64,000 bases of DNA. Origin: Deinococcus sp. (GTDB lineage Bacteria > Deinococcota > Deinococci > Deinococcales > Deinococcaceae). Numbering within the stretch: the stretch's first letter is position 1; every line of letters begins with the position of its first letter. The position numbers and the translations under genes are program-made. Of this stretch, positions 40,021-49,923 are shown one piece after another. The DNA lies in contig NZ_JAGLBG010000002.1 in NCBI RefSeq assembly GCF_018260405.1, positions 23,492 through 87,491 on the forward strand, in the 5' to 3' direction. The notes below the pieces were generated by a model, which saw only the letters and a program-made list of their open reading frames with translations, was not told the origin of the DNA and did no database searches.

Positions 40021-40713
40021 ATGAGTGAACTGATGCTGGTACGTCACGGTCAGGCCACGCCCTTTGAACAGGATACCGACCAGCTTTCGGCGCTCGGGCA
40101 CCAGCAGGCGCGGGCCGTGGGCCGTTTTCTGGCAAACTATCAGCCGACCCATGTGCTTCATGGGCCGCTGGTGCGTCAGCGTCTGAGCGCCGAGCAGGCT
40201 GGGCAGGGGAGAGCCTGGCCGGAAGCGGCGCTTGACCCCCGGCTGGCCGAGTTCGACGGCGACGGCCTGATGCATACCCTGGCCCCGCTGCTGGCCCGAC
40301 AGGATGCGGCGTTTGCCGCGCTGGTCGCCGAATTCCAGGCGGGGCGGCAGATCCCGCAGCGCAACGCCCACTTTCAGCGGATGCTCGAAGCGCTGGCGGC
40401 GGCGTGGCAGGTGGGCAGCGTCACCGATAAGCAGGTCGAGGGCTGGGCCGCCTTCCGCGCCCGCGTCCGGGCGGCGCTGGGCGATGTGCTGCACCTACCT
40501 GCCGCAAGCCGGGTGCTGGTCTTTACCAGCGGCGGCGTGATCGGGCTGGCGGTGGCGCTGGCCCTCGACGCACCCGACGCCTCGGCGCTCAAGGTCAACT
40601 GGCGCGTCAAGAACGGCAGTCTGACCCGCTTTACCTTTGGGGGCGGGCGCTTCACCCTCGATACCTTCAACGAGGAAAGCCACCTGACCCCCGAGCTACG
40701 AAGCTGGCGTTGA
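40021..40713 (+). CDS. Histidine phosphatase family protein
   Basis: The 230-residue protein opens with [20 protein letters not shown], the RHG motif carrying the phospho-accepting histidine. A second part reads [15 protein letters not shown], where the usual second histidine (SHG) is replaced by S-G-G. Phosphatase activity is likely but the substrate is unknown. As the last gene of the acyl-CoA operon it may act on a phosphorylated intermediate made by the kinase. Confidence 0.85.
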   Translation: MSELMLVRHGQATPFEQDTDQLSALGHQQARAVGRFLANYQPTHVLHGPLVRQRLSAEQAGQGRAWPEAALDPRLAEFDGDGLMHTLAPLLARQDAAFAALVAEFQAGRQIPQRNAHFQRMLEALAAAWQVGSVTDKQVEGWAAFRARVRAALGDVLHLPAASRVLVFTSGGVIGLAVALALDAPDASALKVNWRVKNGSLTRFTFGGGRFTLDTFNEESHLTPELRSWR

Positions 40714-40873
40714 TGGGCAAAAGTCGCCGGGTTCGTGGCGAGCACCCCCGGCCCAGGTGCAGAAAGCCAGCAACGTCGCTGCTGCTCATCAGGCCCAGGC
40801 CACCAGGGGCAATCTGGTGTGCCAGAAGCGTGGTGCCAGGAAGGAACCGGCCACTGGAGCCTCCCTTCAGGGC

Positions 40874-40899
40874 CGCTGCCTGTTTGGGGGCAGGTTTTT
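40874..40899 (+). terminator. Intrinsic terminator after the phosphatase gene
   Basis: CCTGCC, an 8-base loop and GGCAGG are followed by TTTTTT. It ends the acyl-CoA operon. Confidence 0.8.
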
Positions 40900-41012
40900 T
40901 CACTTTTTCGCGGCGCTGCCTGGATGCCTCTGGAGGTTCTGGCCTGCCTTCCGGTACAGTGGTTTCCAAAAGGCTTGGCGGCCCCGTATGCTGCCTGGCC
41001 TACGGAGAAACC

Positions 41013-41786
41013 ATGAAACAGCTCGGCGTCACCCGCAGCGCTCTTGAAGCGACCCACGCGGTCATTACTCCCGAAACCTTCGTCCGTACAGCTCTGGCCG
41101 AGTGGCCTGGCAGCGCCATCGTGCTGCACATCGCCCCGGTTATCGGCCTGGGTTCGCGCTTCGTGCAGTTCACCGCCGAAATGCCCGCCGGAGCGGTGGC
41201 CCAGGAGTCGGCGCACGGCTATCAGCGCTTTGCCTTTGTGCTGGACGGTGAAGTCAAGGTAAGCGTTGGCGGCGAGGAGCGCACCCTCAAGGAGTACGAT
41301 TACGTGTTCTTGCCCGCCAGCACCGCCCACACCCTCACGGCGGTGGGTGCAGCGCGGGTCGCCGTCTACGAAAAGCCCTACGAGGCCCTGTACGGCACCC
41401 AAGCGCCCGCCGTGGTCTGGGGCAACGAGCGTGAGAATCCTGGTTACGAGTTCGGGGGCGACGACCACCTGATCGCCCGCAAGCTGCTGCCCGACGACCC
41501 GCGTTTTGATTTCATGGTTAGTACCATGAGTTTTGCGCCCGGTGCGTCGCTGCCCTACGCCGAGATTCATCACATGGAACACGGCCTGCTGATGCTCGAA
41601 GGCGAGGGTCTCTACCAACTGGCCGGACACTATTACCCGGTGATGCGGGGCGACGTGATCTGGATGGGTGCCCATTGCCCGCAGTGGTACGGGGCGCTGG
41701 GGCGCAGCTGGAGCAAATACCTGCTGTACAAGGACATGAACCGCCACCCGCTGAACCTGCTGCACCTGAAGGGCAGTGGCCTATGA
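41013..41786 (+). CDS. allE: (S)-ureidoglycine aminohydrolase
   Basis: The 257-residue bicupin protein carries [20 protein letters not shown] and [14 protein letters not shown] in the first cupin and [20 protein letters not shown] with [15 protein letters not shown] in the second; the glutamate and histidines there are the manganese ligands of the family. It releases ammonia from ureidoglycine during allantoin degradation. The next gene overlaps by ATGA. A TATGCT -10 box lies at 40988-40993. No other allantoin genes are in the window. Confidence 0.92.
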   Translation: MKQLGVTRSALEATHAVITPETFVRTALAEWPGSAIVLHIAPVIGLGSRFVQFTAEMPAGAVAQESAHGYQRFAFVLDGEVKVSVGGEERTLKEYDYVFLPASTAHTLTAVGAARVAVYEKPYEALYGTQAPAVVWGNERENPGYEFGGDDHLIARKLLPDDPRFDFMVSTMSFAPGASLPYAEIHHMEHGLLMLEGEGLYQLAGHYYPVMRGDVIWMGAHCPQWYGALGRSWSKYLLYKDMNRHPLNLLHLKGSGL

Positions 41787-43510
41787 GTCACGCCTACTTG
41801 CCCCTAACCGACCACTACGACGTGAAACGGGGCGCGGACGGCCACCGGTACATCAGGCCCCTGATCAAGGGCTTTAACCTGACCCGCATTCCGCTGCTTA
41901 ACAAGTCCACGGCTTTTACCGAGCAGGAGCGGGAGGCGCTGGGCCTCGACGGGCTGCTGGCACCACAGGTCGATACGCTGGAGGTACTGGTCGAGCGGGC
42001 CTACCGGCAGTTCAGCAAGCAGCCTGACCCGCTGGAAAAGCATGTGTACCTACGCAACCTGCAAGACCGCAACGAGGTGCTGTTCTACGCGCTGCTGACA
42101 GCTCACATCGAGGAGATGCTGCCTATCGTCTATACCCCGACGGTCGGCGAGGCGGTCAAGCGCTTCAGCCAGATTTACCGCTACCCGCGCGGCCTGACCC
42201 TCAGCACCCGCAACATTGCCCGCGCCCATCAGGCCCTGGCGAACGTACCGCTCAACGACGTGAGAATCATCGTTGCCACCGATTCGAGCGCCATTCTGGG
42301 CATCGGGGATCAGGGCTTCGGCGGCATGGCCATCAGCATCGGCAAGCTCAGCCTGTACACCGTAGGCGGCGGCGTCGGCCCCGACAAGACCCTGCCCGTC
42401 GAGTTGGACGTGGGGACCGGGCGCGAGGATTTACGAGCCGACCCGCATTACCTGGGCGTCAAGCACGAACGCCTCACTGGTGATGAGTACCTGAGCTTCA
42501 TTGACCGCTTTGTCGAGGCGACGCTTAAGCGCTATCCCAGGGCCATTATTCAGTGGGAGGACTTCTCGAAGGACGCGGCGTTTAGCGTTCTGGAGCGCTA
42601 CCGCCGGGTGGTGCCCAGCTTCAACGACGATATTCAGGGCACCGGCGCAGTGGTGCTGGCCGGGGTCATCAACGCCTGCCGCCTCAAGGCGCAGACGCTG
42701 GGTGAGCAGGTCGTGGTCATCCACGGGGCGGGTGCGGGCGGGGCCGGGGTCGCGGCGGCCATCCGCGAGGGAATGCGGCGGGAGGGCCTGTCGCCTGACG
42801 AGATCGCCCGGCGCGTCTTCGTGCTCGACTCGCGCGGCCTGCTGACCGACGACCGCGTGATGGAAAACTACAAGCGCTCCCTGGCGACGCCCCAGGCGCT
42901 GACCACTGGCTGGCGCGGCACCGACCTGCTCAGCGTGATTCAGGAGGCCGGGGCGACCGTGCTGCTGGGCCTTTCCGGGGTGCCCAACACCTTCAGCGAG
43001 GAAATCGTGCGGGCGGCCCAGGCCAACACGCCGCGCCCGCTGGTTTTTCCGCTCAGCAACCCGACGGCCAATTGTGAGGCGCTTCCCGAGGACGTCCTGC
43101 GCTGGACAGACGGGCAGGCGATGGTGTGTACCGGCAGCCCCTTCGCGCCCGTGATTCTGAACGGCCAGACGTATGAGATCGGGCAGGGTAACAATGCTTT
43201 CATTTTTCCTGGCCTGGGCTTCGGCGCGATTCTGGCCCGCGTGCGCGAAATTACCGACGAGATGGTCACCGAGGCCGCCTACGCCCTGGCCGACTACACT
43301 GCCGCTCACCACCCGTCGCGCATCTACCCCCCGGTGGGCGAGTTGTCGAAAGCCAGCGTGCACGTTGCCGTGGCGGTTATCAAGCAAGCCCTCCGGGACG
43401 GGGTCGCCACCGAGTTCAGCATTCGCCGCATGGACGACGCCGCGCTGCACGAGTTCGTCGGGCGCAAGTTCTGGCAGCCCAGATACCTGCCCTTTCACGA
43501 CGAGGCTTGA
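41783..43510 (+). CDS. maeA: NAD-dependent malic enzyme
   Basis: From ATG 41783 the product has 575 residues, the size of SfcA/MaeA. The N-terminal malic domain has [16 protein letters not shown] and [20 protein letters not shown]; the catalytic region has YPRGLTLS and [12 protein letters not shown]; the NAD domain has [17 protein letters not shown]. It decarboxylates malate to pyruvate. It overlaps allE, perhaps linking glyoxylate from allantoin to central metabolism. Confidence 0.93.
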   Translation: MSHAYLPLTDHYDVKRGADGHRYIRPLIKGFNLTRIPLLNKSTAFTEQEREALGLDGLLAPQVDTLEVLVERAYRQFSKQPDPLEKHVYLRNLQDRNEVLFYALLTAHIEEMLPIVYTPTVGEAVKRFSQIYRYPRGLTLSTRNIARAHQALANVPLNDVRIIVATDSSAILGIGDQGFGGMAISIGKLSLYTVGGGVGPDKTLPVELDVGTGREDLRADPHYLGVKHERLTGDEYLSFIDRFVEATLKRYPRAIIQWEDFSKDAAFSVLERYRRVVPSFNDDIQGTGAVVLAGVINACRLKAQTLGEQVVVIHGAGAGGAGVAAAIREGMRREGLSPDEIARRVFVLDSRGLLTDDRVMENYKRSLATPQALTTGWRGTDLLSVIQEAGATVLLGLSGVPNTFSEEIVRAAQANTPRPLVFPLSNPTANCEALPEDVLRWTDGQAMVCTGSPFAPVILNGQTYEIGQGNNAFIFPGLGFGAILARVREITDEMVTEAAYALADYTAAHHPSRIYPPVGELSKASVHVAVAVIKQALRDGVATEFSIRRMDDAALHEFVGRKFWQPRYLPFHDEA

Positions 43511-43744
43511 TTACGGACTGCCGTCTGTGTTGTTGACCACCCCCCCAGGCAACGGGTGACCCACTCGCGGGGGGACTCGTGCCACTCGCGCAGAGAGAGT
43601 GACTTGCAGAGGCGTGCCGCAAAGAAGCGAAGCGGCAGAAGGGTGAGTGGTTCAGCAGAGGCAGTGTGTCACTAGAACAACAAAAAGTTCCCCGCATAGG
43701 CTTGCCTGGCAAGGCGGGACGCGCCCCCAAAAGTCCGGCAATGG

Positions 43745-43773
43745 TTGACAGCTCCGATCAACTTTCCTAAAGT
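43745..43773 (+). promoter_or_regulatory. Promoter of the metNIQ leader
   Basis: TTGACA, a 17-bp spacer and TAAAGT. The predicted start falls about 20 bases before the SAM aptamer. Confidence 0.8.
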
Positions 43774-43796
43774 AGCCCCTGGCCTGCTTGTCAGGT

Positions 43797-43943
43797 CGCC
43801 TTTATCCAGAGACGGCGTGTGGAAACTGGTCACCCCGGGTGTTTCAGACAAGCGCCGCAGCAACCGGCCTTCATCACGGCACGGTGCTTTCCAGCCCCGG
43901 CAGAGTCCAACGATGGTTTGCAGATGCCGGGAACGATAAAGGA
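43797..43943 (+). ncRNA. SAM-I-type riboswitch (S-box)
   Basis: Conserved elements appear in order: CTTTATCCAGAGACGGCG at the 5' side, GCAGCAACCGG, ACGGTGCTTTCCAGCC, and a 3' GATAAAGG that pairs with the initial CTTTATC to close P1. It lies upstream of metN on the same strand, so S-adenosylmethionine should repress the methionine importer. Confidence 0.88.
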
Positions 43944-44009
43944 AGGGTGTTCCTCCGGGGCCAGAGCGCTCCGGGCGGGTTCCAACGGACAGACTTCAGG
44001 CGGGTGTGT

Positions 44010-44066
44010 CCCCTTCCGAATCAGGCTGCTCACGCGGCCCCAGCCAGGAAGGGGGCATCCTTTTTT
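44010..44066 (+). terminator. Terminator of the SAM riboswitch
   Basis: CCCCTTCC and GGAAGGGG, with an inner GGCTG / CAGCC stem, form a long hairpin followed at a few bases by TTTTTT. It lies between the aptamer and the metN start and is the probable off-state. Confidence 0.85.
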
Positions 44067-44101
44067 GTGTTCTGTCCCCCGCCATATTCAGGAGGCCACC
44101 C

Positions 44102-45103
44102 TTGAGTGACATTGCCCTATCTCCATCAACTCTGCCCCCATCAGCTCTGCCCACCTCAGCTGTCCCCGCGCTCCAGTTCATAGATGTTCGCAAGACCTAC
44201 CCCGGACAGGCCCAACCCGCCCTGCGCGACCTCACGCTGATCGTCCCCAGGGGCAGCCGCACCGGCATCATCGGGCGCAGCGGCGCAGGCAAAAGCACAC
44301 TGGTGCGCCTGATTAGCGGCCTGGAAACCCCAGATGCCGGGCAGCTGCTGATCGCCGGACAAGACGCCGGGCAACTGAGCAGCAAGGCCCGCCGGGAGCG
44401 GCAGTCGCACACCGGGCTGGTGTTCCAGCACTTCAATCTGCTGGCGCAGCGCACCGCCCTGGGCAACGTGACTCTGCCGCTGGAACTGCTGGGCGTGCCG
44501 CGTGAGCGCCGCGAGGCCCGCGCCCGCGAACTGCTGGCGCAGGTGGGGCTGGGCGACTTCGCGGGCCGTTACCCGGCGCAGCTGTCCGGCGGGCAAAAAC
44601 AGCGCGTCGGGATTGCCCGCGCCCTGGCGACCGACCCCGACCTGCTGCTGGCCGACGAGGCCACCAGTGCGCTGGACCCCGAAACCAGCGCCGGGATTCT
44701 GGAATTGCTGACGCAGCTTCAGCGCGAACGCGACCTGACCCTGGTCATCGTGACGCACCAGATGGAAGTCGTGCGGGCCGCCACGACGCACGTGGCCGTG
44801 CTGGACGCCGGGCAGCTGGTCGAGAGCGGCGAAACCCGCGCCCTGCTGGGCCATCCGGGGCATGAGGTGACCCGCGCCCTGCTGGACGCCCACCGCCCCG
44901 AAGTGCAGCTGGCCCCCGGCGAGGTGCTGCGCCACGTCAATCTGAAAGACCTGAGCAGCCAGACGCTGGCGGCGCTGGCCGGGCTGGGTGCCCGCATCGT
45001 GCTGGCCGAGGCTCATCCGCAGGGCGTGGACACCTGGCTGGCCCTGCCGGAAGCCCAGGCGGGTTTGCTCGCGGCCCTTAACTTGCAGGCGGTGGGCGCG
45101 TGA
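44102..45103 (+). CDS. metN: Methionine ABC transporter ATP-binding protein
   Basis: TTG at 44102 is placed 6 bases after AGGAGG (44090-44095) and gives 333 residues. Walker A is GRSGAGKSTLVRLI, the signature LSGGQKQRVGIARAL and Walker B DLLLADEATSAL. The C-terminal part (about 250-333) is the NIL regulatory domain that lets methionine inhibit transport. It overlaps metI by GTGA. Confidence 0.93.
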   Translation: MSDIALSPSTLPPSALPTSAVPALQFIDVRKTYPGQAQPALRDLTLIVPRGSRTGIIGRSGAGKSTLVRLISGLETPDAGQLLIAGQDAGQLSSKARRERQSHTGLVFQHFNLLAQRTALGNVTLPLELLGVPRERREARARELLAQVGLGDFAGRYPAQLSGGQKQRVGIARALATDPDLLLADEATSALDPETSAGILELLTQLQRERDLTLVIVTHQMEVVRAATTHVAVLDAGQLVESGETRALLGHPGHEVTRALLDAHRPEVQLAPGEVLRHVNLKDLSSQTLAALAGLGARIVLAEAHPQGVDTWLALPEAQAGLLAALNLQAVGA

Positions 45104-45756
45104 GCTGGGCCGAAATCTGGCCGCTGCTGTGGCAGGCGACGCTGGAAACCTTTCAGATGGTTCTTCCCGCCGCGCTGATGGCCGAGGTGCTAGGACTGGC
45201 GCTGGGGGTGCTGCTCACGCTGACCCGGCCCGGTGGTTTACTTGCCAACCGCCCAGTAAACCGCGTGCTGGACGCTATTGTTAACATCGGGCGCAGTTTG
45301 CCGTTCATCATCTTGCTGGTGCTGCTCATTCCGTTTACGCGCCTGATAACCGGCACCAGTATCGGCTCTACGGCGGCCACCGTGCCGCTGACCATCGCAG
45401 CTATTCCGTTCGTGGCGCGACTGGTAGATGGGGCGCTGTACAGCGTGCCGGGCGGCGTCATCGAGGCGGCGCGGGCCATGGGAGCCAGCACCGGCCAGAT
45501 TGTAAGTAAGGTGCTGCTGCCCGAGGCGCGGCCCGCCCTGATTCAGAGCTTCACCGTGATGCTGGTCAACCTGATTGGCTACTCGGCTATGGCCGGGGCC
45601 ATCGGCGGCGGGGGCCTGGGCGACCTGGCGATTCGCTACGGCCACCAGCGTTTCGAGACCGACGTGATGATAGCCACCGTCCTCGTGCTGCTGCTGCTGG
45701 TGCAGGGCGTGCAATGGCTCGGTGACTGGGCCGCCAGCCGCGCCGACCACCGCTAA
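45100..45756 (+). CDS. metI: Methionine ABC transporter permease
   Basis: The 218-residue GTG-started protein has about five membrane helices and the EAA loop EAARAMGASTGQIVSKVLLP that docks on MetN. Its sequence (GYSAMAGAIGGGGLGDLAIRYG) is characteristic of MetI. Confidence 0.94.
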   Translation: MSWAEIWPLLWQATLETFQMVLPAALMAEVLGLALGVLLTLTRPGGLLANRPVNRVLDAIVNIGRSLPFIILLVLLIPFTRLITGTSIGSTAATVPLTIAAIPFVARLVDGALYSVPGGVIEAARAMGASTGQIVSKVLLPEARPALIQSFTVMLVNLIGYSAMAGAIGGGGLGDLAIRYGHQRFETDVMIATVLVLLLLVQGVQWLGDWAASRADHR

Positions 45757-45795
45757 TCTTCCGCTTTTCCACTTCTGCTCAAAGGAGTTACTAAC

Positions 45796-46566
45796 ATGCG
45801 TAAAACACTGCTTCTCTCGGCCCTTACTCTCGCCTCTTTCGCTAGCGCGGGCACCCTGCGCGTCGGCGCGACTCCGGTTCCGGCGGGCGAACTGCTGAAC
45901 TTCGTAAAACCCATTCTGACCAAGCAGGGCGTAGACCTCCAGATTAAAGAATTCAGCGACTACGTGCAGCCCAACGTGGCCCTGGGTGAGGGTAGTTTGG
46001 ACGCCAACCTGTTCCAGCACACGCCGTATCTCAATGCCTTTCAGCAAAACCGCCCGCTGAACATCGTGGTGGTCAAGAAGATTTATCTGCCGCCGCTGGG
46101 CCTGTACAGCAAAAAGTATAAAAATGTGACTGATATTCCAAAGGGTGGCACCATCGCCGTGCCCAACGACCCTAGCAATGAGGCCCGCGCCCTGCTGCTG
46201 ATTGAAAAGTCGGGGCTAATTCGCCTGAAAGCCGGGGCCGGGGTTAGGGCCACGCCCGCCGACATCGTGAGCAATATCAAGAACCTCAAGTTCCGTGAGC
46301 TGGAAGCCGCGCAGCTGCCGCGCTCCCTTCAGGACGTGGACGCCGGAATCGTGAATGCCAACTACGCGCTGGAAATCGGGCTGAACCCGGTCAAGGATTC
46401 GCTGTTTCACGAGAGTAAGAACAGCGTGTACGTCAACGTGCTGGCGACCACCAAGGACAAGCTGAACAACCCCGACTTGCAAAAGCTGGCGGGGGCCCTG
46501 ACCAGCCCCGAGGCCAAAGCCTGGCTGCTCAAGAAGTACGGCGGCACCGTCATCCCCGCGTTCTGA
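45796..46566 (+). CDS. metQ: Methionine-binding protein MetQ, first copy
   Basis: The 256-residue protein has a signal peptide (MRKTLLLSALTLASFASA) without a lipobox cysteine, so it is probably soluble in the periplasm rather than a lipoprotein. The NlpA/MetQ core has VGATPVPAGELLNFVKPIL, FSDYVQPNVALGEGSLDANL and IAVPNDPSNEARALLLIE. AAGGAG precedes the ATG. A paralogue follows after an SNR repeat. Confidence 0.93.
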   Translation: MRKTLLLSALTLASFASAGTLRVGATPVPAGELLNFVKPILTKQGVDLQIKEFSDYVQPNVALGEGSLDANLFQHTPYLNAFQQNRPLNIVVVKKIYLPPLGLYSKKYKNVTDIPKGGTIAVPNDPSNEARALLLIEKSGLIRLKAGAGVRATPADIVSNIKNLKFRELEAAQLPRSLQDVDAGIVNANYALEIGLNPVKDSLFHESKNSVYVNVLATTKDKLNNPDLQKLAGALTSPEAKAWLLKKYGGTVIPAF

Positions 46567-46579
46567 ACCCACTTTTTCT

Positions 46580-46717
46580 TAGAGCCGTTCTCCGAAGTGA
46601 TGGGCACGTCGGAACAACACCGCCGCCCCCTTCATTCTCCGTCCTGCTCTTTTTGTTCACTCGTTCCACTCGGCAAAAAGATGGTCAAAAGAGCACCCTC
46701 TTTTTGCACAATGCTCT
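46580..46717. repeat. SNR/MITE-like repeat, copy 6
   Basis: TTAGAGCCGTTCTCCGAAGT to CACAATGCTCT. The left TA is kept, while the right flank reads TC, so that end is degenerate or the insertion site has drifted. It lies between the two metQ genes. Confidence 0.85.
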
Positions 46718-46736
46718 CATTTTAAGGAGTTTCGCC

Positions 46737-47507
46737 ATGCGTAAGATTCTGATTCTGTCCGCCTTTGCCCTGGCCTGCGCCGCCTCCGCTGGAACCCTGC
46801 GAATCGGAGCCAGCCCGGTGCCGCACGCCGAAATCTTGAACTTCGTTAAGCCGATTCTCGCCAAACAGGGCGTGGAGCTGCAAATTAAGGAATTCAGCGA
46901 CTACGTGCAGCCTAATCTGGCTCTGGCCGACGGCAGCATCGACGTGAACTACTTCCAGCACGTGCCTTACCTCAACGCCTTTCAGAAGGATCGCCCGCTG
47001 GGTATCGTGGCCGGGGTCAAGATTCACGTCGAGCCGATGGGCGTGTACAGCAAGCGCGTCAGGAGCCTCAAAGACCTGAAGAACGGGGCGACTATCGCCC
47101 TTCCCAACGACCCCAGCAACAGTGGCCGCGCCCTGAAGCTGCTCGAACGCGCGGGCCTGATTCGCCTTAAGCCCTCGGCGGGCATCAGCGCCACCGTGAT
47201 TGACATCACCACCAACCTCAAGCACCTCAAGTTCAGCCAGCTGGAAGCCGCGCAGCTGCCGCGCTCCCTTCAAGACGTGGACACGGCGGTTATCAACACC
47301 AACTACGCGCTCGATGGTGGCCTGAATCCACTCAAGGACGCGCTGCTGATCGAAGACAGCCACAGCCCGTATGCCAACGTGCTGGCCGTCAAGCCTGCCA
47401 CGCTGAAGAACACCGATTACCTGAAACTGGTCAGGGCGCTGCAAAGCCCCGAGACAAGGGCGTTCATTCTGAAAAAGTATAACGGGGCCGTGGTTCCCGC
47501 GTTCTAA
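46737..47507 (+). CDS. metQ2: Methionine-binding protein MetQ, second copy
   Basis: From ATG 46737 (after AAGGAG) the product has 256 residues with the same layout as its upstream paralogue: signal peptide MRKILILSAFALACAASA, then IGASPVPHAEILNFVKPIL and SDYVQPNLALADGSIDVNYF. The copies share long stretches (for example NYAL, LEAAQLPRSLQDVD) but differ in ligand-lining parts, suggesting duplication and divergence, perhaps for another methionine form. Confidence 0.92.
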   Translation: MRKILILSAFALACAASAGTLRIGASPVPHAEILNFVKPILAKQGVELQIKEFSDYVQPNLALADGSIDVNYFQHVPYLNAFQKDRPLGIVAGVKIHVEPMGVYSKRVRSLKDLKNGATIALPNDPSNSGRALKLLERAGLIRLKPSAGISATVIDITTNLKHLKFSQLEAAQLPRSLQDVDTAVINTNYALDGGLNPLKDALLIEDSHSPYANVLAVKPATLKNTDYLKLVRALQSPETRAFILKKYNGAVVPAF

Positions 47508-47522
47508 AGTCACTCCAGCTGC

Positions 47523-47556
47523 AAGCCCTCGCCAGTTTGCGCGGGGGCTTTTGCTT
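47523..47556 (+). terminator. Intrinsic terminator of the metNIQ operon
   Basis: AAGCCCTCGC and GCGGGGGCTT pair around CAGTTTGC, followed by TTGCTTTT. It ends transcription after metQ2. Confidence 0.75.
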
Positions 47557-47630
47557 TTGCACAGCGGGGTAAGGTGGGCAGTGGAAGAAAGCGTGGAGTG
47601 TATGTAGTGGTGTGACTGGGCGGGGGCCTC

Positions 47631-47679
47631 ATACAGACTGCCGATTGAATTTGACATAAGCAGATTCAATCTGAGCGGA
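47631..47679. repeat. Short dispersed inverted-repeat element (TACGGACT family)
   Basis: ATACAGACTGCCGATTGAAT and AGATTCAATCTGAGCGGA form inverted arms around TTGACATAAGC. Confidence 0.5.
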
Positions 47680-47734
47680 GGCCAGAAGGAAAGATGCGGG
47701 GTTGGCGCTGTGGCAGTACAGGGGGTGGCCCTCT

Positions 47735-47935
47735 TGGGCAAAGCGGCTTCTTGGGCAAAACGGACTCGCTTGAGCAAGCCTGCCCGCTTCTTGGGCAAAA
47801 TGGCACCCAGGATGGGGCCTGCCCGCTTCTTGGTCAGAACGGCTTCTTGGTCAGAACGGCACCCGTATGGGGCCTGACCGCACCCAGGATGGGGCCTGCC
47901 CGCTTCCCGCTTGTACCAGCATTGAGCGGAAGTCA
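47735..47935. repeat. Run of CTTCTTGGGCAAAACGGCAC / GGGGCCTGCCCG repeats
   Basis: Imperfect units with CGCTTCTTGG(G/T)CA(A/G)AA(C/T)GGC and ATGGGGCCTGCCCG recur four or five times, ending in ATTGAGCGGAAGTCAGTAT. Related shorter runs occur near 25.8 and 27.3 kb. No gene is supported. Confidence 0.55.
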
Positions 47936-47938
47936 GTA

Positions 47939-49774
47939 TCAGCCTTCAACCGTTTCGGCGTAGCCCTGCGCCTGCAAGTGAAACAGCGCCGCGTACTTTC
48001 CGCCGCGCTCCAGCAGTTGCTCGTGGCTGCCCGACTCGGTCACCACGCCCCCTTCGAGCATGATGATCTGGTCGGCCAGGCGCACGGTCGAAAAGCGGTG
48101 CGAGATCAGGAAGGTGATGCGCCCACCAGCCTGTTCGCGCAACGCCGACATGGTTTCAAATTCGGCGCGGGCGTCGAGTGCGGCAGTCGGCTCATCGAAC
48201 ACCAGCACCGAGGCGTCGCGGAAGTACAGCCGGGCCAGCGCCAGCCTTTGCCATTGCCCGCCGGACAGCTGCCGCCCCCCCTGAAACAGCCGTCCCAGAG
48301 GGGTATCCAGCCCTTGCGGGAGGGTCTCGATGTACTCGGCCCCCGCCTGCTCGACTGCCTGCTCGACGCCCGGGCGATCCCCCAGCCGCGCGACCTCGGC
48401 AATGGCGACATTTTCCAGGGCGCTCATCTGGTATTGCCCGAAATCCTGAAAGATGATGCTCATTTCCTTTTGCACGCTGCGCGGAGAAAAACGGCGCGAG
48501 TCCAGCCCGTTGATCAGGATGCGCCCATTGGTCGGCTCGAACAGGCGCGTGAGCAACTTGACGATGGTGGTCTTCCCGGCCCCGTTTTCGCCCACCAGGG
48601 CCAGGGCGTGCCCACGCTGAACAGTAAAATTCACGCCGCGCAGCACGTCACGGTCGGTCAGCGGATAACGGAAGGCCACATCCTGAAATTCGATGGTGTG
48701 AATTGGCCCTTCCCAGGTGTCGCCCGCCGAGAGGTCACGGTCGGGAAGTTCCAGAAAGTCGAACAGGTTACGCATGTACAGCAGGTTCTGATAAATCCCG
48801 CTCAGACCGTTCAGGAAGCCCGAAACGGTGCCTTGTACCTGCGAAATCCCCAGGATGAATACACTGAAGTCGCCCACGCTGATCTGCCCGTCTGCCGCGC
48901 GGCGCAGAATCAGCGCACTCGCCAGCCCGATCAGCAGCGCCGAGGTCAGCGACGCCCCGAACCCCCACGCCGACCGCTGGCGCACCACGACCTCCAGCTG
49001 CCGCCGGAAACCCAGGTAATACTCGCGCCAGCGCCCCAGCAGGTACGGCTCGAACCCGAAGAGGCGCACTTCCTTGACCAGGGTGTCAGAAGTCAGCAGA
49101 CTGCCCAGATAGGTTTGTACGCGGGCATCGTGCGTCTGGCGGCGCAACATGCGGTAGTTTTCGACGCCGAAGCGGTTGCTGACGTACACGCCCGGCAGGC
49201 TGGCAAGCAGCACCAGCGGCAAAATCCAGAACCCCAGCCGCGTCATCAGGGCACCGACTGACACCAGCGTAATCACCGACCCGATCAGCCCCACGATCTG
49301 CATGGCGACGCCCAGTGGCCGGGTGCCGACCTCGCGGTAAGCCTGTTGCAGCCGGTCATAGGTTTCGGCGTTTTCGAACGCTTCGACGCTCAGGCCCGAG
49401 GCTTTTTCAAGAATCCGGCGCGACACGCTGTATTGCAGGCTGTCGCCCAACAGCTGTTGCGCGGCGTTCTGCACGGTCGAGAGCAGGCTGCCGAACACTG
49501 TCAGGCCCACCTGCACGCCCAGCAGGGAGAGCAAGTTGTGGTAGGTCGCGTGGCCCTGAATGGCGCGGGCCACCTCGTCTAGCAGCAGCTTGCCCACGTA
49601 CAGGTTGGCGGCGGGCAGCGCACTGCTTAGCAGGCTGGTCAGCGCGTAGTTCGCGGCCTGCGTGGGGCTGGCCTGCCAGACGATTTGCAGCGTTTCGGTC
49701 AGGTCGTGCAGCCGGATACGAACATTCGGGTCAGCGGGGGTCGGGGAAGCATGCGTATGCGGAGCGCCAGTCAT
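47939..49774 (-). CDS. ABC exporter, fused membrane and ATPase domains
   Basis: The 611-residue half-transporter has an N-terminal six-helix membrane domain (about 20-350; AANLYVGKLLLDEVARAI, GFWILPLVLLASLPGVY) and a C-terminal ATPase with Walker A GENGAGKTTIVKLL, signature LSGGQWQRLALARL and Walker B VLVFDEPTAAL. It probably exports a lipid, peptide or drug as a homodimer. It is transcribed alone. Confidence 0.93.
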   Translation of the reverse strand: MTGAPHTHASPTPADPNVRIRLHDLTETLQIVWQASPTQAANYALTSLLSSALPAANLYVGKLLLDEVARAIQGHATYHNLLSLLGVQVGLTVFGSLLSTVQNAAQQLLGDSLQYSVSRRILEKASGLSVEAFENAETYDRLQQAYREVGTRPLGVAMQIVGLIGSVITLVSVGALMTRLGFWILPLVLLASLPGVYVSNRFGVENYRMLRRQTHDARVQTYLGSLLTSDTLVKEVRLFGFEPYLLGRWREYYLGFRRQLEVVVRQRSAWGFGASLTSALLIGLASALILRRAADGQISVGDFSVFILGISQVQGTVSGFLNGLSGIYQNLLYMRNLFDFLELPDRDLSAGDTWEGPIHTIEFQDVAFRYPLTDRDVLRGVNFTVQRGHALALVGENGAGKTTIVKLLTRLFEPTNGRILINGLDSRRFSPRSVQKEMSIIFQDFGQYQMSALENVAIAEVARLGDRPGVEQAVEQAGAEYIETLPQGLDTPLGRLFQGGRQLSGGQWQRLALARLYFRDASVLVFDEPTAALDARAEFETMSALREQAGGRITFLISHRFSTVRLADQIIMLEGGVVTESGSHEQLLERGGKYAALFHLQAQGYAETVEG

Positions 49775-49923
49775 TAGGCCGAGTTTGCCGTATTCCGGCC
49801 CTGTTGTGGCCCGATTTGCTCCGGCAGGGTGACAGAATAGAGGTCATCCGGTCGCTGGAGCAGATAGAATCAGTTGCCTGGACGCTGCTTTTCATCAATG
49901 TTTTTTCGGCACAGCCTCTCATG

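Noticed and set aside
40714..41012. Structured leader upstream of allE as a possible riboswitch
   Set aside because: Several small hairpins precede a terminator, but I could match no known aptamer core, and the terminator is better explained as the end of the phosphatase operon, since a separate promoter lies after it.
47694..47963. Frame with repeated ACPLLGQNG
   Set aside because: The repeat reflects the non-coding GC-rich repeat units; the frame lacks a ribosome site and runs into the ABC gene region on the other strand.
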